Notes: generated by a model from the sequence alone, not told the origin. A stretch of DNA of 44,935 bases from Alphaproteobacteria bacterium (GCA_003241825.1 QBLX01000007.1:11108-56042), one strand, 5' to 3'. Positions 16,040 to 24,183 are shown, counted from the first letter of the stretch. Made by a program: numbers and translations.

Positions 16040-16552
16040 ATGCACCGTCTGATCCTCATGCGCCACGCCAAGACCGAGCGCGCCTCGGCCTCCGGATCGG
16101 ACCGCGACCGGGCCCTGACCGAGCGTGGACATGCCGATGCGGCCCTGATGGCCAGTGTTCTGGCGGAGCGTGGTCTGCGCCCCGACCTCACCCTGGTCTC
16201 GACGGCGACACGCACCCGCCAGACCTGGGACGACATGCACGAGGTGTTCGGCGACGTTGAGGTCCGGCTGGAGCCGACCCTGTACAATGCTCCCTCTGAA
16301 ACCATCCGCCGTCTGGTCCAGTCGGCAGAGGAGCAATCCGGTTGCCTCCTGGTCCTGGCCCATAATCCGGGCATCCACCTTCTGGCAGTCGAGTATCTGA
16401 TCGAAAGCGCGGCCTCTCCGTCGATCCTCGACAAGATGTCCGGGGGCTTTCCGACCGGGGCCTGCGCGATCTTCGAAGTCGATGTTGCCGGGCGCTGTGC
16501 CTATGACGGCTTCCTGACACCGAAGGCCTACGGCGGCGGCGCGGACGAGTGA
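16040..16552 (+). CDS. SixA-like histidine phosphatase
   Basis: A 170-aa member of the histidine phosphatase superfamily. It opens with LILMRHAKTER (the RHA/RHG phospho-acceptor histidine motif), then DRALTERGHADA, STATRTRQTWDDM, and the second catalytic histidine in LVLAHNPGIHLL. The short form without a large insert matches SixA, which removes phosphate from histidines of phosphotransfer proteins; in Escherichia coli it acts on the PTS-Ntr protein NPr. A ptsP gene lies elsewhere in this window, but the two are not linked. It starts 10 bases after the methyltransferase. Its stop overlaps the next gene's GTG (GTGA), so translation is probably coupled. Confidence 0.88.
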   Translation: MHRLILMRHAKTERASASGSDRDRALTERGHADAALMASVLAERGLRPDLTLVSTATRTRQTWDDMHEVFGDVEVRLEPTLYNAPSETIRRLVQSAEEQSGCLLVLAHNPGIHLLAVEYLIESAASPSILDKMSGGFPTGACAIFEVDVAGRCAYDGFLTPKAYGGGADE

Positions 16553-16902
16553 CCGATCGCGTCGCCTACAAGCTGGTTGCGCGGAAAGAATGGGAGACCG
16601 CCATCGCGGCAGGTCCCTATGGCGGCTCGGCCGTCGACCTGGCCGATGGCTATATCCATCTCTCAGGGGCAGACACGCTTCTGGAAACGGCCCGGAAATA
16701 CTATGCGGGCCAGACCGACCTTCTGCTTCTGGCTGTTGATCTCGTCAGCCTCGGAAGCGCCGTGGTCTGGGAGCCCTCCCGCGGAGGCGCCTTGTTCCCG
16801 CACATCTATGGCTCCCTGCCCGCCAGTGCCGTGACGTCGGCACGGTCGCTGACGGTCGATGACGCAGGCACGCTGATCTTCGGCGACGGAGCCGGTCTGT
16901 GA
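16549..16902 (+). CDS. DUF952 domain-containing protein
   Basis: A 117-aa protein covering a whole DUF952 domain: VAYKLVARKEWETA near the start, DLADGYIHLSGADTLLETARKYYAG in the middle, LLLLAVDLVSLGSAVVWEPSRGGALFPHIYGSLP and a short C-terminal tail. DUF952 has an ADP-ribosyltransferase-like architecture with a conserved DGYIHLS motif, but its role is not established. It starts at GTG 16549 overlapping the previous stop by 4 bases, and its own stop overlaps the GTG of pyrD in the same way. Three genes therefore form a translationally coupled run. DUF952 genes next to pyrD are common in alphaproteobacteria. Confidence 0.9.
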   Translation: MTDRVAYKLVARKEWETAIAAGPYGGSAVDLADGYIHLSGADTLLETARKYYAGQTDLLLLAVDLVSLGSAVVWEPSRGGALFPHIYGSLPASAVTSARSLTVDDAGTLIFGDGAGL

Positions 16903-17945
16903 GCCTTTCCGATCTGGGAGCCGGGCTGCTGCGTCGGCTGGATCCCGAGGCCGCTCATACCCTCGCCATCCGGGCGCTGCGTTCGCTACCCCTGCCCCGG
17001 CCCGTTGCCGACGATCCCATCCTCGCCACGGCCGTGGCCGGGCTCACCCTTTCCAACCCGATCGGTCTGGCGGCAGGGCTCGACAAGAATGCCGAGGCGC
17101 TGGCCGGCCTTTCGCGCCTGGGTTTCGGGTTCGTCGAGTGCGGGTCGGTCACGCCGCTGCCTCAGCCAGGCAACCCGAAGCCGCGGCTGTTCAGGCTGTC
17201 GGAAGACCGGGCCATCATCAACCGGATGGGGTTCAACAACGAGGGTCTGGACGCCTTTGCCGGCTATCTGTCTGCGCGTCCGGGGAATACGGTGGTCGGG
17301 GCCAACCTGGGAGCCAACAAGGACACCGAGGACCGGGCTGCCGACTATCTGCTGGGCCTCAGACGGCTGGCCGGACTGAGCGACTACTTCACCATCAACA
17401 TCTCGTCGCCCAACACCCCGGGCCTGCGCGCCCTGCAGGGCCGCGAGGCGCTGGATGACCTGCTGGGAAGGGTGGCCGAGGCACGGCCGGGCAAGACCCC
17501 CGTCTTTTTGAAGATTGCGCCGGACCTGACCGAGGCCGAGATCTGCATGATCGTCGAGGCAGCGCTCGCCCACAGGATCGATGCCCTGATCGTATCGAAC
17601 ACGACCCTCGATCGACCGGCCAGCCTGCGTTCGGCCTTTGCGGGCGAAGCGGGCGGCCTGTCGGGCGCGCCCCTGCGCGAGCGGGCAGAGATGGCCCTGC
17701 TTCATGCCGCCGCGGCCGCACAGGGTCGTCTGCCTCTGATCGGAGTCGGAGGAATCGCGTCCGGTGCCGATGCCTACGCCCGCATTCGCGCAGGTGCCTG
17801 TGCCGTACAGCTGTATTCAGCCCTGATATTCGACGGCCCTGGCCTTGTCGGGAAAATAAAGCGCGATCTTGCGGCGTGCCTGCGAGCCGACGGCCTGAAC
17901 AGTGTCGACGAAGCCATGATTGCCGGTCCAGTTCAGCGGCGTTGA
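16899..17945 (+). CDS. pyrD: Dihydroorotate dehydrogenase (quinone), class 2
   Basis: Oxidises dihydroorotate to orotate in pyrimidine synthesis, passing electrons through FMN to membrane quinone. The 348-aa length and N-terminal helical extension (GLLRRLDPEAAHTLAIRAL) mark the class 2, membrane-associated form. Motifs include NPIGLAAGLDKNAEAL, GFVECGSVTPLPQPGNPKPRLFRL, INRMGFNNEG, NISSPNTPGLRALQ with the catalytic Ser, FLKIAPDL, SNTTLDRP, and IGVGGIASGADAYARIRAGA for phosphate binding of FMN. It starts with GTG, overlapping the end of the DUF952 gene by 4 bases. A hybrid kinase gene follows 67 bases later. Confidence 0.97.
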   Translation: MSLSDLGAGLLRRLDPEAAHTLAIRALRSLPLPRPVADDPILATAVAGLTLSNPIGLAAGLDKNAEALAGLSRLGFGFVECGSVTPLPQPGNPKPRLFRLSEDRAIINRMGFNNEGLDAFAGYLSARPGNTVVGANLGANKDTEDRAADYLLGLRRLAGLSDYFTINISSPNTPGLRALQGREALDDLLGRVAEARPGKTPVFLKIAPDLTEAEICMIVEAALAHRIDALIVSNTTLDRPASLRSAFAGEAGGLSGAPLRERAEMALLHAAAAAQGRLPLIGVGGIASGADAYARIRAGACAVQLYSALIFDGPGLVGKIKRDLAACLRADGLNSVDEAMIAGPVQRR

Positions 17946-18012
17946 CGGTGCGTTAGGGCAAGCGTGCCAAGGTGCTCGCAAGGGGCACACCGTGCCCGGC
18001 GCGAGGACCTGT

Positions 18013-19920
18013 ATGTCGGAGACCGAGCACGATCTCCCGGTGAGTTGGGCCGGCGCCCTGCGGCGCCGTCGCAGTGCCATGCTGCAGCGGTTCGGTCTGG
18101 GCGCAGCGATCGGTCTGATCTTCAGCCCCCTGTTCGGCTGGGCCTTCAGTACCCTGTGGGTCGCAGGTTACTTCCTGATCCAGATCCTCGATCTGTGGGT
18201 TTTCGAACCCATCCACAGCGGCCGCGTGGAAAGCATGGGGCGGGTGCGCTCGGCGATCGGCGGCCTGCTGCTGTTCCTCAATGCCGCGACCTTCGGCCTG
18301 CTGTCCGTGCCCCTGTGGCTGAATGGCGGGGCCATGGGCGGCATCTGCGCCGCCATACTGCTGGCCTCCGGCGCGATCTATTCCGTGGTCAATTCTCCGT
18401 CCTCGGTGCGTGTTCTGGCCATAACCATCGCGCCCCAGTTCCTTTACCTCGCCGCACAGCCTGTCTTCATGGTGATGAACGGTGCAGACCCGACGATCGT
18501 GACCGCCATGTCGATCGCGATCATCGTCTTTGCTGCCTACTGCCTCAGCACATGGCGGCAGATGACCAAGGCCCGGATGGCCGAAAGCGCAGCCCGGTTG
18601 GAGGCCGACCAGAAACGGCGCCAGGCGGAGGCCGCCATGGCGAGCCGCGCGGCCTTCCTCGCGGCCGTCGGCCACGACCTGCGCACACCCATAAGCGCCA
18701 TCCTGACCGGTGCCGCCGAACTCGAACGCGGTGCAGGCGATGGAAGCGCCCGGGCGCAGGCCGCCCTGATCACGGATGCCGGCTGCATGATGAAGGCCAT
18801 GCTCGACGACCTGCTCGACCATGCCAAGCTGGACGCCGGGCGGATGACGGTCGAGGCGACCGACTTCGACCTTCGCAGCCTGCTGGCCCAGACAACGCGG
18901 CTCTGGCAGGGCCCCATCCGCGCAAAGGGCCTGAAGCTGCGACTCGAAGGCGCGCGCGATGTGCCCACCTGGGTCCGCGGCGATGCCATGCGCCTGCGTC
19001 AGATCCTGAACAACCTGATTTCCAATGCCGTGAAATTCACGCAGGAAGGCGCGATCACGCTGCGCTTTCAGGCCTGGGCCGAGGAGCCGTCAGGTCATGC
19101 CGTTCTGATCGAGATCGTCGACACCGGCCCCGGCATGACCACCAACCAGCTGGCCCGCCTGTTCACGCCGTTCGACCAGACGGCCGAAGGCGTCAGCGCC
19201 CTGCATGGTGGCACAGGTCTGGGCCTCGCCATCAGCCGCGATCTTGCTGAACTGATGGGAGGTCGCCTGACCGCCCGGGCCACGCCGGGAGACGGGGCCT
19301 GTTTCACCCTGTCGCTCCTGCTGGAGCCTGCCCTGGATGTCGACAGACCCCGTGCGGAGCGCGTGGCGGAAGATCGCGGGATGATCGCCCGGGCTCTTTC
19401 CAGCCTGCCTGACAGCTCGGGTCGTGTGGCGACGATCGCTCCCGGCCACTCTGCACCCCACCCCGAACCGGAACCGGTCCAGCCGGCGAGCGAGGCCGAG
19501 GCGGCCTCTGATGAAGACCGCCCTCTCCGGGTGCTGGTCGTGGACGACCATGACATCAACCGTCGGGCCGTCGAACTCATCCTCTCACCGCTCGGATGCG
19601 ACATCGCCACCGCCGCCGACGGGCTGGCTGCCTTGAAGCTCTGCGAGACCGACAGCTTCGACGTCATCTTCATGGACGTGCGGATGCCGGAACTGGACGG
19701 GCGCGAGACAACACGCCGGCTCCGTGCAGGCTCCGGCCCGAATGCCGGGGTTCCGGTCATTGCGGTCACCGCCGACACGGCACCGGAAGACATCGCCGCC
19801 TGCATGGATGCCGGGATGAGCTATTTTGTCTCCAAGCCGCTGGCACCCTCCGCACTGCTCGGGGCGCTGAGCCATGTCCTGTCGGGCATCGACGCCGGGG
19901 TCGAGACCGCAGCGGCCTGA
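18013..19920 (+). CDS. Membrane hybrid histidine kinase with receiver domain
   Basis: A 635-aa two-component hybrid kinase. The N-terminal 180 residues contain about six hydrophobic helices (for example FGLGAAIGLIFSPLFGWAF) and no recognisable periplasmic sensor, so it may sense through the membrane. A short coiled coil follows, then HisKA with FLAAVGHDLRTPISAIL (His221 is the phospho-acceptor). The HATPase domain carries NNLISNAVKFT, DTGPGMT and GTGLGLAISRDLAELMGG. A Pro/Glu-rich linker leads to a receiver domain with VLVVDDHDINRR and the phospho-acceptor Asp555 in FMDVRMPELDG, plus a conserved Lys in FVSKPLAP. No cognate regulator is adjacent, so output must go through a phosphotransfer protein or another regulator. 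The ATG at 18013 avoids overlap with pyrD. Confidence 0.93.
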   Translation: MSETEHDLPVSWAGALRRRRSAMLQRFGLGAAIGLIFSPLFGWAFSTLWVAGYFLIQILDLWVFEPIHSGRVESMGRVRSAIGGLLLFLNAATFGLLSVPLWLNGGAMGGICAAILLASGAIYSVVNSPSSVRVLAITIAPQFLYLAAQPVFMVMNGADPTIVTAMSIAIIVFAAYCLSTWRQMTKARMAESAARLEADQKRRQAEAAMASRAAFLAAVGHDLRTPISAILTGAAELERGAGDGSARAQAALITDAGCMMKAMLDDLLDHAKLDAGRMTVEATDFDLRSLLAQTTRLWQGPIRAKGLKLRLEGARDVPTWVRGDAMRLRQILNNLISNAVKFTQEGAITLRFQAWAEEPSGHAVLIEIVDTGPGMTTNQLARLFTPFDQTAEGVSALHGGTGLGLAISRDLAELMGGRLTARATPGDGACFTLSLLLEPALDVDRPRAERVAEDRGMIARALSSLPDSSGRVATIAPGHSAPHPEPEPVQPASEAEAASDEDRPLRVLVVDDHDINRRAVELILSPLGCDIATAADGLAALKLCETDSFDVIFMDVRMPELDGRETTRRLRAGSGPNAGVPVIAVTADTAPEDIAACMDAGMSYFVSKPLAPSALLGALSHVLSGIDAGVETAAA

Positions 19921-19938
19921 GAGCCGCGTCCGCCGCCC

Positions 19939-20424
19939 TTACAGCTGGGCGATCAGATACTCGGCTGTCGACACCTTGAACTCGCCGGGCTGCTCGACAT
20001 TCAGCTGGGTAACCACGCCGTCCTTGACCAGCATGGCATAGCGCTGCGAACGCTCGCCCATGCCGAAGCCCTTGGCGTCCATCGTCAGGCCGATAGCCCG
20101 CGCGAAATCTCCGTTGCCATCGCCGAGCATGACAATCTCGTCCAGACCGATCGACTGGCTTTCAGCCCAGGCCTTCATGACGAAGGCATCATTCACGGAC
20201 ACACAGGCGACGGTGTCGACGCCCTTGTCCGCAAAGGCTGACAGATTTTCCACGAAGCCGGGCAGGTGACGGGCCGAGCAGGTCGGGGTGAAGGCACCCG
20301 GGACAGCGAACAGGGCGACGGTCTTGCCCTTGAAGACGTCGTCGGTCGTGACAGGGCGGGGGCCTTCGGCTGTAGCCTGACTCAGGGTCGTGGCAGGAAG
20401 GCGATCGCCGATCTGAATGGTCAT
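19939..20424 (-). CDS. Peroxiredoxin of the Prx5 (glutaredoxin-dependent) type
   Basis: A 161-aa thiol peroxidase that reduces hydrogen peroxide and organic peroxides. It starts MTIQIGDRLPATTL. The peroxidatic Cys49 is in VPGAFTPTCSARHLPGF, the PxxxTxxC pattern of the Prx5 subgroup, followed by VNDAFVMKAW, LGDGNGDFARAIG and RSQRYAMLVKDGVV. A further Cys lies in VACVSVND. Prx5-type enzymes usually take electrons from glutaredoxin and glutathione, which fits the glutathione genes here. The start ATG at 20424 matches the family N-terminus; an upstream in-frame start would add 14 unconserved residues. It is convergent with the hybrid kinase and divergent from yqgE. Confidence 0.94.
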   Translation of the reverse strand: MTIQIGDRLPATTLSQATAEGPRPVTTDDVFKGKTVALFAVPGAFTPTCSARHLPGFVENLSAFADKGVDTVACVSVNDAFVMKAWAESQSIGLDEIVMLGDGNGDFARAIGLTMDAKGFGMGERSQRYAMLVKDGVVTQLNVEQPGEFKVSTAEYLIAQL

Positions 20425-20531
20425 GGGAGTCTCCGGAGGATCCGCGCGACGGGCGGCTGCAGGCACATAGCGCCGTGTGGGCAGGTCGCCAAGGCCCCAG
20501 AACGCGGCGTCACGGCGCTTGCATCCCCGTG

Positions 20532-20545
20532 CATCGTTAACGATG
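20532..20545. promoter_or_regulatory. Perfect 14-bp palindrome directly before yqgE
   Basis: CATCGTTAACGATG is a perfect palindrome ending 7 bases before the yqgE start codon, in the region between yqgE and the divergent peroxiredoxin gene. It occupies the place where a ribosome binding site would be expected. It could be an operator for one or both genes; no regulator is identified. Confidence 0.4.
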
Positions 20546-20552
20546 ATCCGGT

Positions 20553-21122
20553 ATGGACCAATTCACATCCCTGACCGGGCGGCTGCTGGTGGCGATGCCC
20601 GGCATCGGGGATCCCCGCTTCGAGCATGCCGTGATCCTGATCTGCGCACATGCGCCCGATCACGCGATGGGCCTGCGGCTGGACCACCCGGCCCCCATGG
20701 TCGACCTGAAAGCCGTACTGGCCAAGCTGGAGGTGCCGGCGCCGTCGTCTGCCCACGGCGTGCCCGTGATGATCGGCGGGCCGGTCGAGCGCGAGCGGGG
20801 GTTCGTCCTTCACACCGATGACTGGTCGGCAGGCGAAGCCAGTATCCCGTTCGGCGAGGCCCTGGCCATGACCGCGACACGCGAAGCGCTCGTTGCCATG
20901 GTCGATCCCGAGACAGGGCCACGCCGTGCGACCCTGCTCCTGGGGTATGCGGGATGGGGTGATGGCCAGCTCGAGGACGAACTGGCTGAGAACGTATGGC
21001 TGGTATCGGATGCGGATACCGACCTGATCTTCGATCGTGAACACGACACCAAATGGACCCGGGCCCTGGCCCGGATCGGGGTGGATGCCGCCCGGCTTTC
21101 GGGACAGACGGGGCGGGCCTGA
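20553..21122 (+). CDS. YqgE/AlgH family protein (UPF0301)
   Basis: A conserved 189-aa protein of uncertain function. It begins MDQFTSLTGRLLVAMPGIGDPRFEHAVILICAH, with the family motifs LLVAMP, DPxFxxAVIxI and MGLRLDHPAP, then VMIGGPVERERGFVLHT, LLLGYAGWGDGQLEDELAENVWL and a C-terminal segment (DTKWTRALARIG). These match the YqgE/AlgH family along its full length. AlgH was once proposed as an alginate regulator, but its biochemical role is not established. It is convergent with the PAP2 gene (4 bases between stops). The region before its ATG holds a perfect palindrome rather than a clear Shine-Dalgarno sequence. Confidence 0.93.
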   Translation: MDQFTSLTGRLLVAMPGIGDPRFEHAVILICAHAPDHAMGLRLDHPAPMVDLKAVLAKLEVPAPSSAHGVPVMIGGPVERERGFVLHTDDWSAGEASIPFGEALAMTATREALVAMVDPETGPRRATLLLGYAGWGDGQLEDELAENVWLVSDADTDLIFDREHDTKWTRALARIGVDAARLSGQTGRA

Positions 21123-21126
21123 AGGC

Positions 21127-21876
21127 TCAGCGAATGGTCGCCCCTTCGTCCTGAAGCGGGGCGTGATGCACGATCTGGCGTCTCGCAACGGCATAGGACA
21201 CCAGCCAGAGGGCCATGGCCCAGGCCGCGCCGACGCTCCATCCCGCCAGAACGTCCGTCGCCCAGTGCGCACCCAGATAGACCCGCGTGACCCCGACCAG
21301 CAGGGTGATGACGATGGCCACGCCGAGAACGAACCCCTTGACCCTGTGCCGGGGGAAGGCGCGCGTCAGCATGACCCCGAGGCTGAGATAGAAGACGGCC
21401 GACAGCAGCGCGTGGCCCGACGGGAAGCTGGCGTTGATCGTATCGACAGCCTGATAGGCCGCAGGCGGTCGTTCCCGTTCGAAAATGGACTTCAGCCCCT
21501 CGCTCAGGATGACACCGCCCGCAAGGCCGAGTGAGAGCAACAGGGCGGACAGGCGCTTGCGCTGGATCAGCAGGAAGACGACGGCGACCGTGGCAAACAG
21601 GCCCAGCACGGCGATTCCGCCCAGAGACGTGAGATCGGCCGCAGCTTCCTCAAGCCACCAGGGCCCCCAGGCATCGTCCGGTGTCGCCGTCGGGCGCAGC
21701 AGCGACAGGATCATCCAGTCAAAGGCCCGACCATCCGCATCGGTGACATCATCGGCCAGTTCGACAAAGGCGACGATGCCGAGGGCGATCACGAAAATGG
21801 CGCTGAGGGCGGCAAATTCCGTCCGGGCCACCCGCATGGCACGCCGGGAGAAGACAATCAGTCCGTTCAAGGTCAT
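21127..21876 (-). CDS. PAP2-family membrane phosphatase
   Basis: A 249-aa integral membrane phosphatase with about six helices. The three PAP2 motifs are present: KSIFERERPP (KxxxxxxRP), SFPSGHALLS (PSGH with the acid/base His) and TRVYLGAHWATDVLAGW (SRxxxxxHxxxD, with Thr in place of Ser). Such enzymes dephosphorylate lipid phosphates such as undecaprenyl pyrophosphate, phosphatidic acid or phosphatidylglycerol phosphate at the outer face of the inner membrane. The substrate cannot be assigned from sequence. A 7-bp inverted repeat at 21921-21938 lies upstream of the start. Confidence 0.93.
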   Translation of the reverse strand: MTLNGLIVFSRRAMRVARTEFAALSAIFVIALGIVAFVELADDVTDADGRAFDWMILSLLRPTATPDDAWGPWWLEEAAADLTSLGGIAVLGLFATVAVVFLLIQRKRLSALLLSLGLAGGVILSEGLKSIFERERPPAAYQAVDTINASFPSGHALLSAVFYLSLGVMLTRAFPRHRVKGFVLGVAIVITLLVGVTRVYLGAHWATDVLAGWSVGAAWAMALWLVSYAVARRQIVHHAPLQDEGATIR

Positions 21877-21920
21877 GGCGGGCTAACGGCCAAGCTGCCG
21901 CCCCGTTCCGCAGCCAGCGC

Positions 21921-21938
21921 GATCACGCGTTCGTGATC
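21921..21938. promoter_or_regulatory. Inverted repeat GATCACG-CGTT-CGTGATC
   Basis: A perfect 7-bp inverted repeat with a 4-base spacer, 45 bases upstream of the PAP2 gene start and on the far side of the region that also serves nrdA. No T run follows on either strand, so an operator is more likely than a terminator. Confidence 0.35.
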
Positions 21939-22059
21939 AGTCGTCGCAAGTGGGCGTCACGCTGCCGTTGCGGTCTTTCCACAGGCTTGTCCCGCCTTCT
22001 CTGGGCGATTCGCCAACAAAGTGATCGTCAATCCCGTTGACGGGTCGTTAGCCATCTGC

Positions 22060-22106
22060 GCCCTATATGTGGCGTGGGCATCGCCAATAGCCACTAGATC
22101 ATGTGG
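22060..22106. promoter_or_regulatory. Tandem NrdR boxes upstream of nrdA
   Basis: Two 16-base sites at 22060-22075 (core CTATATGTGG) and 22091-22106 (CCACTAGATCATGTGG) each match the published NrdR-box consensus, as I recall it (acaCwAtATaTwGtgt), at 11 of 16 positions. Their starts are 31 bases apart, about three helical turns, as expected for cooperative binding by the ATP-cone repressor NrdR. A -35-like TTGACG lies at 22037-22042, so box 1 would cover the -10 region. A GANTC methylation site lies further up at 22007-22011. The sites are 51 bases or more before the nrdA start codon. Confidence 0.72.
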
Positions 22107-22156
22107 TCATCGGCGGGGGCGGCTCATCAACAGATTAGTTCAGGGCAAAGACGATT

Positions 22157-24037
22157 ATGGCTCCCAGCGAGGCTTTGAAGACCGTGGATTTCGCGCCGGA
22201 GATCGGCGCGACCAGTGATCGACCCCAGTTGAAGGTGGTGCGTTCGATCCAGCTGGACCGTTCGCGTGACGACCTGCTGACGGATTTCGGCAAGAAGACG
22301 CTGGAGGATCGCTACCTGCTGGCGGGCGAAAGCTATCAGGACATGTTTGCCCGCGTTTCGACGGCCTATGCCGACGACGCTGACCATGCCCAGCGGGTCT
22401 ACGACTATATGTCGAAGCTGTGGTTCATGCCCTCGACACCCGTGCTGTCGAACGGCGGGGCTGCGCGTGGCCTGCCGATCTCCTGCTTCCTGAACTCGGT
22501 GCAGGACAGCCTGGATGGTATCCAGCGGGTCTGGAACGAGAATGTTTCCCTCGCCTCGAACGGCGGCGGCATCGGCACCTACTGGGGCGGCGTCCGTTCC
22601 ATCGGCGAGAAGGTCAAGGGCGCGGGCCAGACCAGCGGGATCATCCCCTTCATCCGGGTCATGGATTCCCTGACGCTGGCCATCAGCCAGGGAAGCCTGC
22701 GTCGCGGCTCGGCAGCTGTCTACCTCGACGTCCACCATCCGGAGATCGAGGAGTTCCTGGAAATCCGGAAGCCGTCGGGTGACTTCAACAGGAAGTCGCT
22801 GAACCTGCACCACGGGATCAACATCACCGACGAGTTCATGGAGGCGGTCCGGGCGGGTGATACCTTTGCCCTGCGCTCGCCCAAGGACAATGCCGTCATC
22901 CGCAACGTCGACGCCCGCAGCCTGTGGCAGAAGATCCTCGAGATCCGGCTCCAGACCGGCGAGCCCTATCTGATCTTCTCCGACACGGTGAACCGGCAGA
23001 TGCCGCAGCACCAGCGCGACCTCGGCCTGAAGGTCAAGCAGTCGAACCTGTGTTCGGAAATCATGCTGCACACCGGCCCGGACCATCTGGGAATCGACCG
23101 GACGGCGGTCTGCTGCCTGTCCAGCGTCAATGCCGAGATGTTCATGGAGTGGCGCGAGGAGCCGCGCTTCGTCGAGGACGTCATGCGCTTCCTCGACAAT
23201 GTCCTCGAGGATTTCATCACCCGTGCACCGCCGGAAATGGCCGCAGCCGTCTATTCGGCCAAGCGCGAGCGGTCGGTAGGACTGGGGCTTATGGGCTTCC
23301 ACTCCTTCCTTCAGGCCCAGGGTGTGGCGTTCGAATCGGCCATGGCCAAGTCCTGGAACATGCGTCTCTTCAAACATCTGCGTCGCGAGGCCGACAAGGC
23401 CAGCGTCAAGCTGGCCGAAGAAAAGGGTGCCTGCGAAGACGCGGCCGAACGCGGCGTGATGGAGCGGTTCAGCCACAAGCTGGCCATCGCCCCGACCGCA
23501 TCGATCAGCATCATCTGCGGCGGGACCAGCGCGGGGATCGAGCCGATCCCGGCCAACATCTACACCCACAAGACCCTGTCGGGCTCGTTCGCGGTCAAGA
23601 ACCCCTATCTTGAGCGGGTGCTCGACGAGAAGGGGCTGAACACTGATGCGACCTGGAACTCGATCCTCGAACACGAAGGATCGGTGCAGCATCTGGAGGA
23701 CCTCAGCGAGGACGAGAAGGGGATCTTCAAGACCGCCTTCGAACTGGACCAGCGCTGGGTCATCGAACTGTCAGCCGACCGCTCGCCGGAAATCTGCCAG
23801 GCGCAGTCGATCAACCTGTTCATCCCCGGTGACGTCAACAAATGGGACCTGCACATGCTGCACTGGTCGGCCTGGGAGCGGGGCGTCAAATCCCTGTATT
23901 ACCTGCGGTCCAAGTCGGTCCAGCGCGCAGCCTTTGCCGGTGCCGAAGACAAGGTCGCGGTCGAGCCGGACCCCAACCAGCCGGATCTCTTCTCCGCAGC
24001 CCGGACCGATTACGACGAGTGCCTGGCCTGCCAGTAG
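22157..24037 (+). CDS. nrdA: Class I ribonucleotide reductase alpha subunit, no ATP-cone
   Basis: Reduces ribonucleoside diphosphates to deoxyribonucleotides together with a radical-generating beta subunit. Key cysteines are visible: Cys110 in GLPISCFLNSV (one of the redox pair), Cys299 in SNLCSEI (thiyl radical site, with Glu301), Cys319/320 in AVCCLSSVN, and a C-terminal CLACQ pair that re-reduces the active site. PTASISIICGGTSAGIEPI is the substrate phosphate loop. Only 109 residues precede Cys110, against about 224 before the equivalent Cys225 in Escherichia coli NrdA. The N-terminal ATP-cone that confers dATP inhibition is therefore missing. No nrdB lies next to it. Two NrdR-type boxes upstream and a strong terminator downstream suggest a single-gene, NrdR-controlled transcript. 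Confidence 0.94.
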   Translation: MAPSEALKTVDFAPEIGATSDRPQLKVVRSIQLDRSRDDLLTDFGKKTLEDRYLLAGESYQDMFARVSTAYADDADHAQRVYDYMSKLWFMPSTPVLSNGGAARGLPISCFLNSVQDSLDGIQRVWNENVSLASNGGGIGTYWGGVRSIGEKVKGAGQTSGIIPFIRVMDSLTLAISQGSLRRGSAAVYLDVHHPEIEEFLEIRKPSGDFNRKSLNLHHGINITDEFMEAVRAGDTFALRSPKDNAVIRNVDARSLWQKILEIRLQTGEPYLIFSDTVNRQMPQHQRDLGLKVKQSNLCSEIMLHTGPDHLGIDRTAVCCLSSVNAEMFMEWREEPRFVEDVMRFLDNVLEDFITRAPPEMAAAVYSAKRERSVGLGLMGFHSFLQAQGVAFESAMAKSWNMRLFKHLRREADKASVKLAEEKGACEDAAERGVMERFSHKLAIAPTASISIICGGTSAGIEPIPANIYTHKTLSGSFAVKNPYLERVLDEKGLNTDATWNSILEHEGSVQHLEDLSEDEKGIFKTAFELDQRWVIELSADRSPEICQAQSINLFIPGDVNKWDLHMLHWSAWERGVKSLYYLRSKSVQRAAFAGAEDKVAVEPDPNQPDLFSAARTDYDECLACQ

Positions 24038-24069
24038 GCCCGCCCGGAGCCTGAACGCGCACAAGGACT

Positions 24070-24104
24070 CACAGCCGTCGCGGCAACGCGGCGGCTGTGA
24101 TTTT
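24070..24104 (+). terminator. Rho-independent terminator after nrdA
   Basis: A 13-bp stem (24070-24082 with 24087-24099, one G-T pair) closes on a GCAA tetraloop and is followed by ATTTTGCGTTT. It lies 33 bases after the nrdA stop and is the clearest terminator in the window. Confidence 0.9.
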
Positions 24105-24183
24105 GCGTTTGGAACCTCACCAGTGCCGGATCTGGCATGACACGAACATCGTGATTAACGCGCCTTTGGCCGAAACGGGTGTT

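Noticed and set aside
22127-23692. 521-codon open frame antisense to nrdA
   Set aside because: NrdA on the plus strand has all catalytic motifs; the antisense product has none.
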